A DNA stretch of 64,000 nt from Plasmodium malariae (taxonomy: Eukaryota; Apicomplexa; Aconoidasida; Haemosporida; Plasmodiidae), in NCBI RefSeq assembly GCF_900090045.1, contig NC_041788.1, positions 372,001 to 436,000 on the forward strand. The letters run 5' to 3'. The notes under the pieces were generated by a model. The model worked only from the letters and a program-made list of their open reading frames with translations, had not been told where the DNA came from and made no database searches. Shown one piece after another: positions 39,362 to 52,637 of the stretch (position 1 is the stretch's first letter; every line of letters begins with the position of its first letter). The position numbers were made by a program, and so were the translations under genes.

Positions 39362-42260
39362 TATGATAATATGATTAAGATAATAAATTATTTTTTAAAA
39401 TATAAAATAAAACACAATTCGGAAAAGTTCCGAATTTTTCCCCAGTATTAATGTTAAACAAAGAAACAGAAATTCTTAGCATGAAAAAGTATGTGCATTG
39501 TTTTCTTCATAAATATGGATATATTCAGGTGACATTTATATCTTAAAAAAAAAAGAATGAAAATGAAAGGCTTGTTATATAAGCTAAAAACAGTCAAGAA
39601 GGAAATGTACACAGGAATGAGCTTCAACAAAAAATTTATGTAAAGGAAAAATGAAACCTTTTTTTCAAATAAAATAAAAAATTAACGAAATGAATTAAAA
39701 GTAATTAAAAAAACAAAATATTGTATTATTATAAATATTATGATTATATTTTTTAGAAAGTGTTGATGAATATGAAAATTCTAAAAATAAGACTCAGATA
39801 TTTTAGGAAAAGAACACTGCAATGGTGAAGCAGTTCAATCTCTAAAAGATTTAAAAAATAATATTAAGAAATTCAGAGAAATATTAAATAATATTCAAAA
39901 TTCGATTAAACTCTTTAAGCGAAATCATTTGGTAATTTTAATATTATATATGCCAAAAGGTTAAACAAATTTCTGAAAAATATATACCATAGATAAGAAG
40001 ATTACGAAAATTGGTTCAATTTTTGATGGATTATTAGAGGTAGAAAAAAAGTGTCACATAAATATATAGATATAGATATATATACTTTTATTTATTAGCG
40101 GATCATATAATACTAAAACGTCAAAAAGTATTAATGCAAATTCGAAAACTAGAAGAATACATTTGAAAAATATTCTATCTATCCGTATTCAAGATAGATA
40201 CGCATCTATGAATAATTATAATTCCAAATTAATTATATTATATGAGAAACTCATATTAATAGTGATTTATAGATCAACATGAAAAATTATAATCAATACT
40301 CAATAAATATTAATGTACATGGAATAAAAAAAAAAAAAGGAAAAAGCATTAGAAACAATAACAAATATATAAAACAAAGTATATAAAGTATATGATTTAG
40401 ATCAGCAAACAAATGTAAACATTGTAAAGAAAAGCATAAAGGTTATTATAACAATATATAAAATATTGGACAAAGAAAAAATAGTAGTTATAATTTATAG
40501 AAATATGTTAAATTTCAAATTAAAATAGATACATGAGGGCCATAATATTTTTAATAGTATAGTTAATTTCTACATAAACATTATGGGTGGATCTAACAGA
40601 AGAAGCATATTAAAAAGAGAAGTAACGCTAAAATATTAAAAATGTTATAATCGCCAAAAGGAATAAATTAAATGAAGTTGGAGATACAAATACTCTAGAA
40701 TCTTAAAATGCTATTAATGATATGTATAATGTAGCATCGACTACGAAATAATAAACATTAACCAATTAGTTACTGATATAGCAACATATGATAATTGTTA
40801 TAATAGAGAAAAAATAATGAGAGCAAATGTCCTATTTAAATCAGTAGGATAGACCTTTTCTTGACGAACTTAGAAATATTTTAAAAAATAGAATGACTAT
40901 AATTTGATAGATGAACGAAGATATAAAATAAATAATGTAACTAATTCCCCTAAGTGCAATTAAAAAGAAATTAAATGAACGAAAAAAAGTTTATCAGAAA
41001 ATATTAAATGGTACAAAACAAAAGGATGATACATTTCTTAACATTTTCCGAAGAACACAGGGTAATAATAAATCTACTGCAAATATAACTAGTTTAAAAA
41101 AAATATATTTAAAAAAATTAACTGAACAGGATATAATAGAACAAATAAAAAAAAAAAAAATGGAAAAAATTAGCGCTAATTATAAACGAAAAAGAACTAC
41201 AAGAAGAAATTCATAAATTATTAACGGGGTTATCTACGAATGTAGAAAGAATATAAGAGGAAACATAAAATATTATGTAATAGATATCTTGCAGAGATGG
41301 ATTAAGAGGTAACTGATATTATTATTGAGAATTCAGCGTTAACGTATTCGAAGATAAAATAATTTACTACAAGGAATAAGGGTAAAAGGTAAAGTAATAG
41401 AAGTATTTTATAATTTTTTAAAAGTTAATAGTAGTTCCATAAATTATAGATTGGAAAAAGCTAGTATAAATGATGTAACGAAATTGCAAAATTAAGTGAT
41501 ATACTTAAAAAAGCCGATAATTTAATAGATAATAAAAATAAATAATTGAACTACAAGTTCAGAAATCAAACAAAGCAAACAAAATATTAGATGGTAACAG
41601 AAAATAATGATAATGAATTTATTCTTAAAATTGTGGACGAACCACAGAAAAATGAGTGAAGATACTAATCTTGGACAAAGCTGCGTATGCGATGATGCCA
41701 GTATTCCTACTACCAAAATAACTAACAGTGCTCTTACCTAATCAGAGGACGTGGTAAACAAATTAGAAGACAACAATTACCTTACATAAAACCATGTTCA
41801 TACAAGTTCAAAAATATGAAAATATTGATAATAGTTTAAAAGAAGCAAAACAAATTAAGTATATTGAAAAATATATTATTAGAATTATGTATGTTCACAT
41901 TAATAGTAATTTAAACATTTCTAATCAACATTAAATACAGAAACTGATTTATTAACTTGAAAAAGAAAAATAGGAAATTCCAAATGTTTATAAATAACGT
42001 ACATCAATTATACATAATGAGAATAATAAGTCACACAGTAATGATGGTTATTAGAATGTTAAATGTACAAGAAGAGTATTTATTTATTGTGCACTTGTTC
42101 TAGTTTAGGTTTAATTGTCAAAAATAAAAACAGTGAGGAAGAAGTATATTATGCATGTGAAAATCAAGAACAATGGGTCAATGAAGAAATCACGTATTTC
42201 ACTAATAAAGAACAGGCTGTTGATTTGTCTTTTATAACGAGGATGCTGAATAAATATTAA
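34672..42260 (+). pseudogene. Reticulocyte-binding-protein-like gene, heavily decayed
   Basis: RBP/RH proteins are large micronemal/rhoptry ligands that bind red-cell receptors at invasion: signal exon, short intron, one huge exon, TM and acidic tail. Here an ATG at 34672 opens a signal-like stretch (MTKYKFFLFCIFIIMLNM). About 7.5 kb follows of Asn/Lys/Glu/Ile-rich coiled-coil-like sequence cut by dozens of stops and frame changes. Recognisable pieces include DMHTPPYFEELSDELQTF (about 34830), KQKVCSESNFTFDEAEYYKN and FKHLEKIIHYTKYPLK (about 35605-35720), and EAVQSLKDLKNNIKKFREIL (about 39840). The end (42063-42260) has a hydrophobic piece, then an acidic tail finishing VDLSF plus a few residues, like RBP tails that end near V-I/D-x-SF. 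Size (about 7.6 kb), strand and composition fit an RBP2-type gene. The 5' boundary is uncertain. EBL or SURFIN are less likely because there are no Cys-rich DBL blocks. Confidence 0.75.
39336..39364. repeat. Poly(A) passing into (TA)n inside the RBP pseudogene
   Basis: A run of about 20 A (39319-39338) leads directly into (TA)n, interrupting former coding sequence. It marks relaxed selection on the locus. Confidence 0.8.
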
Positions 42261-42268
42261 GTAAATAG

Positions 42269-42300
<32 letters not shown>

Positions 42301-44314
42301 TTATGTGCATATTACATTTTCAGTCTCAAAAAATTTTAAACTTTTATGTTTAAAAAATTGTCAAGATCTGTTTAATATTATGGGCATTTACCAAGAAAAG
42401 GTACATTAATTTTATAAAATTATTCTTAGAATGTAGTAGGTATGAAAAACTCATATACTTATTTTATTATATACGAAATTTCAAAGAAATGGCACAGTTA
42501 AAAAAAATAAATGAATTTATGTATAAAATAATTTTTCTGAGAACAGTGAACTTTAAATGCATATTTGTTGGATATGTAAATATATAAATGTCCTCTTTTC
42601 ACCTATTCTAAGTTTATAAATTTTATTAAAAGTTAAAGTATATTACTTTATTCAATAAATTTTGTAGATAAATTCCTTTGTAAAGGAGCTAGTAACAAAT
42701 ACAGAACTTGTAAGAAGATTTTAATGCATCTACCTATTTTTGCTATATACTTTTTTGTTAATTTTTTTATGATTTTTATTGTCTTATACATTTTGCATAT
42801 TTACAAATTTAATTGACATTAGGTTAACGTTAAAGTAAATGATAAAGGGGAAAATAATAAAAGGCGTTCATGAATTCTCAAAATGGGGATGAATAGTTTT
42901 AACTTTTTATAATGTGCTCATTTATTATTATTTATTATTCCAATATATTATATATGAATATATTTATTTATTTATATACCTATATATATGTAAATTCATG
43001 TTTATCTTATGAAAAAAGACCAAACGAAAGTTTTATTACAAAGTGAATATAGCTATATATTTTTAGAAATAATAAACTATAAGCAATTAATATATTTTCA
43101 TAATAATATGTAAACAAATATATAGCATCTTATTACATATAAACCTAATGTATCCCTTAAATATATATATGATTTAACGAATAAAATAATTTAGAAGAAA
43201 ATGTAAAAATACCTTGTTAACTGTAGAATAAAAGCTAATGTCTGTCTAATATATAACTTTTGTAGAATAATTCCCTTTTTTTGTACCTAACTTTACTAAC
43301 ATCTAGAGGCCGTTAAATTACATACTATTAACAATTTTATATATGTATAATTATAATTCTGCACCTTTAATATGTCCTCTGAAAAAAAGTACTCATACAC
43401 TCAATGCAAATTTTGTGATAGAATGGAAATAACATATTCTATGAAAAATTGTAAAAAGAGAAAACAAGTATGTAATAATCCCGTATTATTATTTTTTTTC
43501 TCTCCTTTTCTTCTAGATTATCATACATATATTCCTTTTTTAAATATACAATTATATCCTTTTTATTTTAATAATTTTCGATGTAATTAACATACATATT
43601 ATGCATCTATGTTTATATTTTAAAGCATTCTTTAAAAAATAATTTTTATAACGACTCCTGTTTCTTTATGAATAATACAGCATAATACAGAATATATTTA
43701 AAAAAGTTTCAAATTGCAATTAAAAAAATATGAAAACGAGTGAAATAGGTCAAAACACTTGTATTAATGTTCTAATAAAATTTACACACATGTTTATATG
43801 CTTCCTATAAATAACTGAAAATATTAGTTAAAATTTATAAAAAAATTTGACACTATGATAAAAAAAAAAAAAGGTGCTTAAATTATTGAAAATTAAAATA
43901 GTAAAATAAATTATCTTATAAAAAGTAATTATGTGTTTCATTTGTTACCTTCAGAAAACAATTAGAACTCTTAGAAATATGTAATGCATTTATAATCTAC
44001 TTATATCTATCTATCTTTATATATATATAAATATATATGCTCTGATATAATATTGTCTTATGTAAACATAAGTCACTAAAAGGGTCAAAACATTAAAGAA
44101 TTTTACAGAAACAACATTTAATTTATTTTCTCTCTTAAAAATAAATAGCCCATAAATTTTAAGTATATTCAAAAGTTAGAACCAAAATCTTGTAAATTTA
44201 TTTGATTAAAACTTCTAAAATTTTAATAATATCATATACTTATTTTTTTGTGTGTGCCATAAGGTCTCCAATTTTATTTTATTTGTATTTTATAGAAATA
44301 TTTACATCATGTGG
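42261..44314. other. Intergenic region between the RBP pseudogene and minus-strand exported genes
   Basis: (TA)n at 42271-42292 follows the RBP stop. A short ATG frame at 43372-43467 (Cys-containing, MSSEKKYSYTQCKFCDRMEI) ends at a donor-like CAA|GTATGT, but I find no second exon in phase within the next kilobase. It may be an orphan first exon. Otherwise no coding signal. Confidence 0.45.
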
Positions 44315-45325
44315 TTATTGTTGGAATTTTGGTGTGTTATCAGTATCATTCTTTTCATTTTTATTTTCTTCTATTTTTTTTAGTTTGAAGAAAATATATG
44401 TTACTACTACAAAAAGAGCAGTTAACAATATATTTGAAACATGTTTTTTAAAATTCTCTGAAGTTAAAATGGTAAAAATCATTAACAAAATAGGTGGTGT
44501 AATAATACTGTAATTTTGTACATAACTATTTATTAACTGAGTCCTTACATCAGCATTTTGTGTTAAATTGGTTTCCGTATTTGCTCGTTCAGCTTCTTCT
44601 TTTATTCTGCTTTCCATAGATGAATCTAATTTTACTAAATACTGTTTTACATTTTCTGAAATACCATCCCAGTTAACAGCATTTTCTACTTTTTCCTTAA
44701 CAGCATTCTTAAAATCATTAAATTTTCGTTCAATATCCTTAATGTTTAGATCAAAATTTTGTGAACTGCGTGAACTTTGGGATCCTTCTTCATTTTCATC
44801 TTGTGTTCTTTTTGCTTCTCTCTTTCGTTCAGATTTTTCCCTTTCATTATTTTCTGCCAGTGATCTATTGGTTACAAAACTTACTGCACTTCCATTACTA
44901 TGCTTCTCATTACATGAATTGCCAAATTTATTCAAAAAATAAAAAAAGGGGAAATAAAAATATACAGGTTTAATAGGGATTTAAAGATATATATTCAATT
45001 TTCGTAAAAGGGAAAATTGTAATTTTGAAAATAAAAAAAATAGAAGAATTCAAAAAAAATTAATAATAAACAAATAAAAACTTATTTTAAAAGATTACAG
45101 AAAGTTTTTTATCCTTACATCATTGTAAGCACATTGTAGTGTCCAAACAAAAAAGGTAAATAAGAAAATTTGGGTAAAAATGAGAAATAAATTCATTTTT
45201 TCTCTTTTTGTTTGATTATTTCTTAAAGTTTTCATATCTGCCATCTTATTAGGACTTCTAGCTACATAGTTGATGCATTCATAAGCCGTTGCACTATTTG
45301 AGGTATTCTTATTTTGCTTAAACAT
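44315..45325 (-). CDS. Plasmodium exported protein, PEXEL plus two TM segments, 265 aa
   Basis: Exon 1 (45119-45325, 69 codons) has a long polar N-terminus and a recessed hydrophobic signal (MNLFLIFTQIFLFTFFVW) ending AYND|GTAAGG. The best exon 2 start is 44905, after ATGAG and a C/T-rich tract, in phase 0, giving KHSNGSAVSFVTN then RSLAE (residues 83-87), a canonical PEXEL about 14 residues into exon 2. A strongly charged region follows (ENNEREKSERKREAKRTQDE), a helical segment with VNWDGISENVKQYL, then two hydrophobic helices (YSIITPPILLMIFTILT; VSNILLTALFVVVTYIFF) and a basic/acidic tail. Same overall architecture as the 27-kb gene on the other strand. Intact. The acceptor choice is the least certain point, because the pyrimidine tract lies about 25 bases before the AG. 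Host-cell membrane location inferred; function unknown. Confidence 0.83.
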
Positions 45326-48111
45326 TTTCCCCCTATTCTTTTAAAATTCAAAATTAAAATTTTTTAATTCAAAATTAATTATATATATAATTATTAAATA
45401 CTTCTATTTTGCAAAAGAAAAAAATACTTTACAAATATTTTTACTTAAAATTTTTAATTTTAAAAACTAAATGAAAAGATTAAGAGTTATTCAGTTTTTT
45501 TTATTAATATGTATTATTTTATATATATGTTTTAATAACATTAGAATTACTATCTAATTATAAATTGTAAATTATAAATTGTAATTTTTAAAAAATAAAC
45601 TTTTTCAAAATAATAAAATTACGAAGCTAAATACTTCAAAAAATAAATTTAACTCTTGTGAAAATGGAATAAAACTGAATTTCTTGCGAAAAAAAAGAAA
45701 AATTTTATCTTTTTGCTTAAACAAACAAAAAATCCTATTAACTTTTAAAAATAAATTTTTTAATACTATATATGATGAAACGAATATTGTGAAATATTGT
45801 TAAAAATTACCATATTATTACAATATAATATATTTTATTACATTGTGTACATAAATAGCATATGTAATTGTATATAAATATGGATTTTAAAATATTCTAT
45901 TTTTCTTAAACTAGGAATTGTATACTATACTGATGTCGTATATTTTAAACTCCAGTGAATGGATTAATTCGTTTATTTATATATATATTTTTTTTTTTTT
46001 ATTGCGCAAAATAACAATCTAGTAAAGCATAAAAATCTAATATAGCTAGATTATAAAAAAAATTTATATAGTATGTTATATTATATATATATATATCTTT
46101 ATATATAATTTTTGTTTAACAAAAAAGACTGCGGTTTAAAAAAAGAAAATACATACCCTAGACATTTCTATATTTTAAAATAATACAAATATTGCAGCTT
46201 CTATAAGAACATGTAATAATTTTGTTTTATTATTATTTTTATTAGTAAAGATGGATAACATTTTAAAATTTGAAATGATCAAAAAAAAAAAAAATAAGTG
46301 GCACAAAACGAAGCTTGAATGTATATTTTTTTAAATAATTAAAACAATATGAATAATAAATAGTAAAATTATTATTAATATATATATTTTTTTATTTTTT
46401 TTTTATATTATATTAAAAAAATATTTTTATTTTTTAATTATAAATAAAAAAATAAATTACACAATAATTATATGTTTCAAAATCATTTTATATTCCTATA
46501 TGATATTCAAGAAGAATAAAATAAATTTATCAACCTAATCATATAATAATTTATACAGATATAATAATAAAATATATAAACTTCTACATTAGGAAAAAAT
46601 ATATTATTATATGAAGTGATATTTTATTTGTTATAGAGAACCTGTTCGAAAATCCTAAGCTCTAAATAAATTTTATTAGTAAAATTTTGCAAGTCTATCA
46701 ATTATGGATAATAAAAAAGAATCCATTACCCCGCTGTATAATCTCCTATCTGTTATTAGAACAAAAAAAATAGTAATAATATTACAGCAAAAAATGAATT
46801 AAAATAATCTGTAATAATAAAAATAAGTAATAATATTCTTCTTTGAATAAGTCTTTTTGTTGAAATATTTATTGTTAATCACCCAAAGTTTATGAATTCT
46901 ATTTATATTAGATATTTTTAATGTGTTGCAAAAAAAAAAAAATTCTAATTTTGTATACTTTGTACAGTATAGTTAATTTAGTAGAAAACACACAGCTACA
47001 GAGAATAATTAAAAAATTTTAATTAAAACAATTAATTAAGAATTTTTAATACTATGTTATAATTTGTATATCCAATAAAATATGAAACGATAATTCACTT
47101 ATTTGCAATATCAGCAATGACTTCTAAAAAAAAGGTTTTCTTACTTAAAGAAGTAAATTTTTTTTCTTTAATTTGTTAATCATTTCAAAGGAGAAAAATA
47201 AAAATGACCTAAAAAAAAAATTGTCATATTATTGTAGAAAAAGCTAAATGCATACTTTTATTGAAGTTCAAAGTTATGACTTATTCATAAATGTAGTAAT
47301 ATAACTAGTATAACAAAAATACTCATAACTTTTTTTTTTTTTTTTTTTATTTATTATCATTTATTATAGCACATTTTTCATAACTTCTAGGTAAAATTTA
47401 TAAGAAGTTAATTAGTTAAACAATACAATAAATATACGTTAGCATACGAAAAATGTTATGATTCACTAAAAAAAATAGCATAATATAATGCAGATATTGG
47501 TATAAATTATAACGATTAAAACAGAATAATAATTAAAAGCACCAAATTTCATTTAATATAGCAATATACCATCATAATGGATGCAAATGTTTGGAAAATA
47601 AAAACACAAATTAATTGTTTAAAATGCAATTATCTCTGTATTATGGTTTAATGAATTATATTTAACAACTATATATATTTTATTCATAAGATATGTACAC
47701 AAGTACTATAAAATAAAACATTATGTTAAACATATAAAAACAAATTAAAATAATAATTATAAATAATTTCTTTTTTTTTTTTAAATATAAGAAAATAACA
47801 TTCATATAATTACGTCTTCAAAAAAAAAAATAATACTATTGTTACAAACACACGATATATAAAATTTACCTCAATAAAAGTGTAGAAATTTTAAAATATC
47901 ATGTAAAAGAAAAATATTATATATTTTTACTCTTAAACTGTTAAATTTTTTTCGGTATATATAACAATATTGTTATATTTTAAGCTTAGATGAACATATT
48001 TCATTTTTATATTATTTAAAAATGTTCTAAAATATACAAAATTTTGCTTCATTTATTTCAAATACGGAAAAAAAGCTAATTATTACAAAACATATTTATA
48101 ATTTATTTTCA
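45326..48111. other. AT-rich intergenic region between two minus-strand exported genes
   Basis: No coding signal on either strand. Long homopolymers (poly(T) at 47332-47348) and palindromic AT stretches near 45370-45400 and 46080-46110. It holds the promoter side of the 44-kb gene and the 3' flank of the 48-kb gene. Confidence 0.5.
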
Positions 48112-49116
48112 TTATATAAAGCGTCTTCTATTTGGTTTACAAAATATTAACAAAGATAGTACAAATGCAACAAAAAATAGAGGTATAATATAATTCTCTG
48201 CTTTAAAACATATACATGCAAAGAAAGCGATCATAGCTATAAAAGCAATTCCTCGATAAAAATATTCTATTATTGTTATAATCTTTCTCTTTTTCCTTTT
48301 TTCTATATTTTCTTTAGAAAAAGGGTCTTTATCTGTTGTGTAATTTGCTTCATCGCCCATGTAAAATTTTAATAAACTACATTTATTTTTTAATATATCA
48401 TCATTAATTTCTACATTAATAGTTTTTCCTGTTAATGAATCTAAATTTCGTCTATATAAATCTGTATCATCATTTTTATCATTATAATTAGAACTCTTTT
48501 CTACATTGTCCATATGGTCTTTAGATACTTCACCATTTGACCTGAATTCCTTAATTTCGTTTTCTGATTTAAATTCATGTTTTTTTTTTTCATTTGGTTC
48601 TGAATTTGTTTCTTCTGGTTCTTGAATCTCAACATAATCAACTGTAACTAGTAATCTGTAAGGTCTTAAAATTAATGTGGCATTTATTCCTTTTGCTTCA
48701 TCATATACGCCATAATGTGAACGCTAAAAATTGAGTTAAATGTTGTACATAATGCATCAGTGTATATATATATATATATATCCTTTTTCAAACTTTATGA
48801 AATTTTAATAATATATATAAATAACAAAGCAAAATGCAGAACAACAAGATTAACATATAAATATAATTTTATTTCCTACATTACTGTTAGAATAAAGTAA
48901 TATCCAAAGGTAATGTGTAAATAAAAAATATTTAATAAAAAATTTTGTTTTATCTATTTTTTTCCTCTTATAGCTTTTGTTTGAAATCACATAATTTCTA
49001 GCAATTAAACGTTTAGTCACATACTCGTTATAATAACTAAGTTTAGTATTATTTAATATACTATTGTTTTCTCTTGTCATTATAAAATGCTTTGAATTTT
49101 TAAAATAACACTTCAA
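48112..49116 (-). CDS. Two-exon, two-TM exported-type protein with non-canonical PEXEL, 282 aa
   Basis: Exon 1 (48880-49116, 79 codons) has a basic N-terminus and a recessed hydrophobic stretch (FFIKYFLFTHYLWILLY), ending NSN|GTAGGA. Exon 2 (48112-48723) begins after TTTTTAG in phase 0 with RSHYGVYDEAKGINATLILR. Where a PEXEL would be expected (residues 102-106) the sequence reads RLLVT: Arg and Leu are in place but the fifth position is Thr, not Glu/Gln/Asp. An acidic Glu/Lys/Asn region follows, then a basic patch (KRKKRK), two hydrophobic helices (GIAFIAMIAFFACICF; YIIPLFFVAFVLSLLIF) and the tail CKPNRRRFI. Architecture matches the neighbouring exported genes, so export is likely but not assured. 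Intact. Confidence 0.8.
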
Positions 49117-51204
49117 TTTTATACATTAAATTTTCATTGTTATTTATGTATTCTATTTAATATGATACACATACAGAAATAATTTATTTGATTTTTATTT
49201 TCTCTTTAAAAAATTCAAGTCCAAAAAAAAAATAAAAAATAAAATAAAAAAACAATTAAAATGCATAAAAGTAATACATAATAGATTAATGTCTACAGAA
49301 CAACCAAACACAGATACTTAATAGTGAATAATAAATAATAAATACATAAATATGAATAAGGAACAAAGGATATACTTACTACTAAATAATTAATAAAAAA
49401 TAAACTTGTAAATAATAAACAAAATATAAACTTACTAGAAAATAATGAACAAAAAATACTTCATAGTGAATAATATAGAATAAATAAGCTAAAGTGGGTA
49501 AAATACAATAAATATTTAATAGTGAGTTACAAACAATAAATAATTAAAGGTGAATAATAAACGATATATAATTAATAATGAGTAACAAAAAGTTAACATT
49601 GTAAATAATAAATAACAGCTGATAAAAAGAATATTATATAAAAAATTCAGAAAAATTAGTTCAAATCAAAAAATTCAGTAAAAGTACGTTAAATGTTCTA
49701 GGTTTATAACAGAAATTATAAAGTATTTACATTTTATTGAATATAATGAACAGATCGCAATCATTTTAATGATAATAACACAATAACTTAAATACTAAAA
49801 AATAATAGTTCATATTTCTTATTTATTTTGGCTCTTTTTTAAGTTATAATTTATATTGTATATATAATATATTAGTAATTTTTTATTTTAAAAGGATATA
49901 ATATAAAAAAAGAAAACTCGGTAATGATTAAAATAGAATTTCATATATCTTTTAAAGCTAGTAGTACAACTTTACGTAGTCTCATAAATACTTTAATTGT
50001 TTTGGACTCAAATTTGTATTTTTCATATTATATAGTTGAGATAATACTTTATAAATTTAATAAATAATAATGATATAAAACTATTTTAGCATGATATAAG
50101 TTGGGCAATCTATGTAACATACAACTAAAAAGCATTATTACGCATTAATTTTTAAATGTAAATTATTCACTAATAATGTATCGCCATAGAGAAGTTCAGG
50201 AAATAAAATTTTTTCTCATGTAATAAATAAATATGATATATATGTACCATATTAATTTAATTTTTTTTTTTTGTAAAGAAGTATTATCTTAATAATTTAT
50301 TGTATCTAATTAAAATATGTTTTCTATAATATTAGGACCAAAGTTATACTGTAACAGTCATGAAATTAAAATATAAAAAATGAATTGTATTATGAAGAAA
50401 TAATCTTACAATTTAAAAAAAGGCAATCAATATGATTGTAAAAAATATAAACTTACAACAAAAAAAACAAAAAAAAAAAAAACAAAAACAAGATAAAGAT
50501 AGAATAAACATAAAATAAAAACACATTAAATAAAAAAAAATTAATTTAATGGTTATATTGAAGTACTTGTATGACAGAAACCACTTCATATTTATTTTTT
50601 TTGGCAACACAATTTTAATGATAAAAATAACAGAGTTTGGAATTAAAATAATTTATAAAAATGATAATACCTAACTTTTAAAGTCAAAATGATAAAAAAA
50701 AAAAAAAAAAAAAACAATATAACATTTAGTTTAACATGTCTACTATAAAGGATCATATATAAATATAATATTAATATGAACAATGCTTTCTCTGTTATTG
50801 ATTGTTCACACCTATTTATGTTCTACAATCATAATACAACATTATGTGTACCATGAACTTGACGTGAACCTCATCCAAATACATTACTATCAAACAAAGA
50901 AAAGATAACTAATATTTTTTTAATACAGATATATTTTCTATCTGTATTTCTTATGTCCTTTTTTGCTGTAAGTTACTGACCTAATTTTTATATAAATAAT
51001 AAAATATTCAAAATGGAACAAAAGATTAAAATTTTCATCAGTAAACTTATTTTATAAATTCAAAAACAAAACATAAGAAAAAAGATAATAAATGTAAATT
51101 TATAATAATTACTGCTGCAATGTACCTTTGAAAAAGAAAAGCCTTTGTATGAATAAAATAATTTTTTTTATTACTATATTTCTTTTCCTTTGGAAAAAAA
51201 TGCA
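49117..51204. other. Non-coding region with degenerate repeats
   Basis: No gene supported. The left part is repeat-like (see 49310-49640). An open frame at 50413-50610 (-) is Phe/Leu/Cys/Ser noise opposite A-rich sequence. Poly(A) at 50695-50714. Confidence 0.5.
49310..49640. repeat. Degenerate A/T-rich tandem repeats (AATAGTGAATAATAAA-like)
   Basis: Variants of the words AATAGTGAATAATAAA, ATAAACTTACTA and AATAATGAACAAAAAATAC recur at irregular intervals through this stretch, giving a blurred array. It has no coding potential and is probably an old satellite-like repeat in the 5' flank of the 48-kb gene. Confidence 0.6.
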
Positions 51205-51475
51205 TTTTTATTTGGAATTAACCTAACTAAAATGTATTTTCATATAGATCAATCTATTTAACCAAAATGTATTTTTATATAGATCATTCTAATTAATTAA
51301 AATGTATTTTCATATAGATTTATCTATTTAACCAAAATGTATTTTTATATAGATTTATCTATTTAACCAAAATGTATTTTTATATAGATTAATCTATTTA
51401 ACCAAAATGTATTTTTATATAGATCATTCTAATTAATTAAAATATATTTTTATATAGATCAATCTAATTAATAAT
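51205..51475. repeat. 35-bp tandem repeat array, about 7 copies
   Basis: The word AAAATGTATTTTTATATAG recurs at 51229, 51264, 51299, 51334, 51369, 51404 and 51439 (the last reads AAAATATATT), an exact 35-bp period. Between words comes AT(C/T)(A/T)(A/T)TCTATTTAACC or its variant ATCATTCTAATTAATT. A diverged partial unit precedes it from about 51205. Copies differ by a few substitutions and never in length. Confidence 0.92.
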
Positions 51476-52344
51476 TGGTATGTACCTTATATCAATATTT
51501 ACAATAAAAAATAGTAATGAAAATCTGTAATTATATATTGTCACTGTCAAAATGAGAATGGCATAATTTCAAGAAAATATATTTTAGATTTTAAATACTA
51601 TTAATAAAAGCTTTTTCTTTTTTTTTTTTTTTTTTTTTTTATACATACATAACCGCTGTATAAAAAACCACAACCAAAGTGTACACTGAAAATGCGAGCT
51701 AGTCATTTGAGCTTTTTTTTAAATATATTTACTGGTATATTGTTATACATATATATATGTGATGAACATTTTTTATATTTCATATATATGTACACACATG
51801 TATAAAAGTAGATGTGTCTAAAAAATATTAAGAACAAAACTAATGGTTAAAAATAAAGAAATAGTACTAATTTTGTGTAAATATAGGGAATGTAACTTAA
51901 AAAGTAATATGAAGATTTCTATATATTTATCTGATAAAATAATTTTAATTCTGAAATTTACGCCTTCTGAAAAAGTGGTCTTTATTACATTTTAAATAGA
52001 TTTCTGTTTATTTTTTAGTTGCAACAATACCCCTAATATAGAATAAAACTAATGTTGCTACAATATATATCTGTCTCATGAAGTCATTTGTAGCATAAAT
52101 TTTTACGAAAAAAATAAAATAATATACAAATTTTTATAACATTAAATGATTTTAATATTATAGAATTTTTTTTATTAATATTTTTCTTCTTACTGTAAGT
52201 CACGAAATAAGATGTAATGTTAGGAAGAATAACGAACATTTTAGTAAAAACTTTTTCTAAGAATTATTTTAGGCATTTTAAAAAAAAGCAGTAAACATAA
52301 TATTTTATGAAAGCTCAAATGATACATCCAATTCGACAACAAGA
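51476..52344. other. Intergenic, upstream of the 52-kb decayed gene
   Basis: Poly(T) tract at 51617-51640 and no coding signal until about 52285, where the frame leading into the 52345 ATG becomes open (YESSNDTSNSTTR). Confidence 0.45.
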
Positions 52345-52597
52345 ATGGGCAAATTAAAAAAAATCACTGCAACTTCTGTTATAGCTTTAAAATCAGGGGA
52401 TAAAAATGTAAAAATAAATATTGGTACGCCCCTTAATATGATTTTGTCATTTATATTAATATAGAAATACCATTATTCTTAAAATATTAAGCAATATTCA
52501 TTTTTGAAAAATTTGTAAATACATAACCCGTTATTAGTATAACTATCCATTATATGCATTTACTTATGCATATACGTGTTCGCATATGTTCATACAA

Positions 52598-52637
<40 letters not shown>

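Noticed and set aside
43372..43590. ATG frame with four Cys in its first 32 codons and a donor-like GTATGT
   Set aside because: No in-phase second exon could be found, and after the donor the frame turns into low complexity. Kept only as a possible orphan exon.
44568..44973. Plus-strand open frames over the 44-kb exported gene
   Set aside because: Antisense shadows; the minus strand carries signal exon, PEXEL and TM hairpin with splice sites.
51205..51475. CRISPR-like spacing of 35-bp repeats
   Set aside because: Repeats are contiguous with no unique spacers, in a eukaryotic genome; it is a plain tandem satellite.
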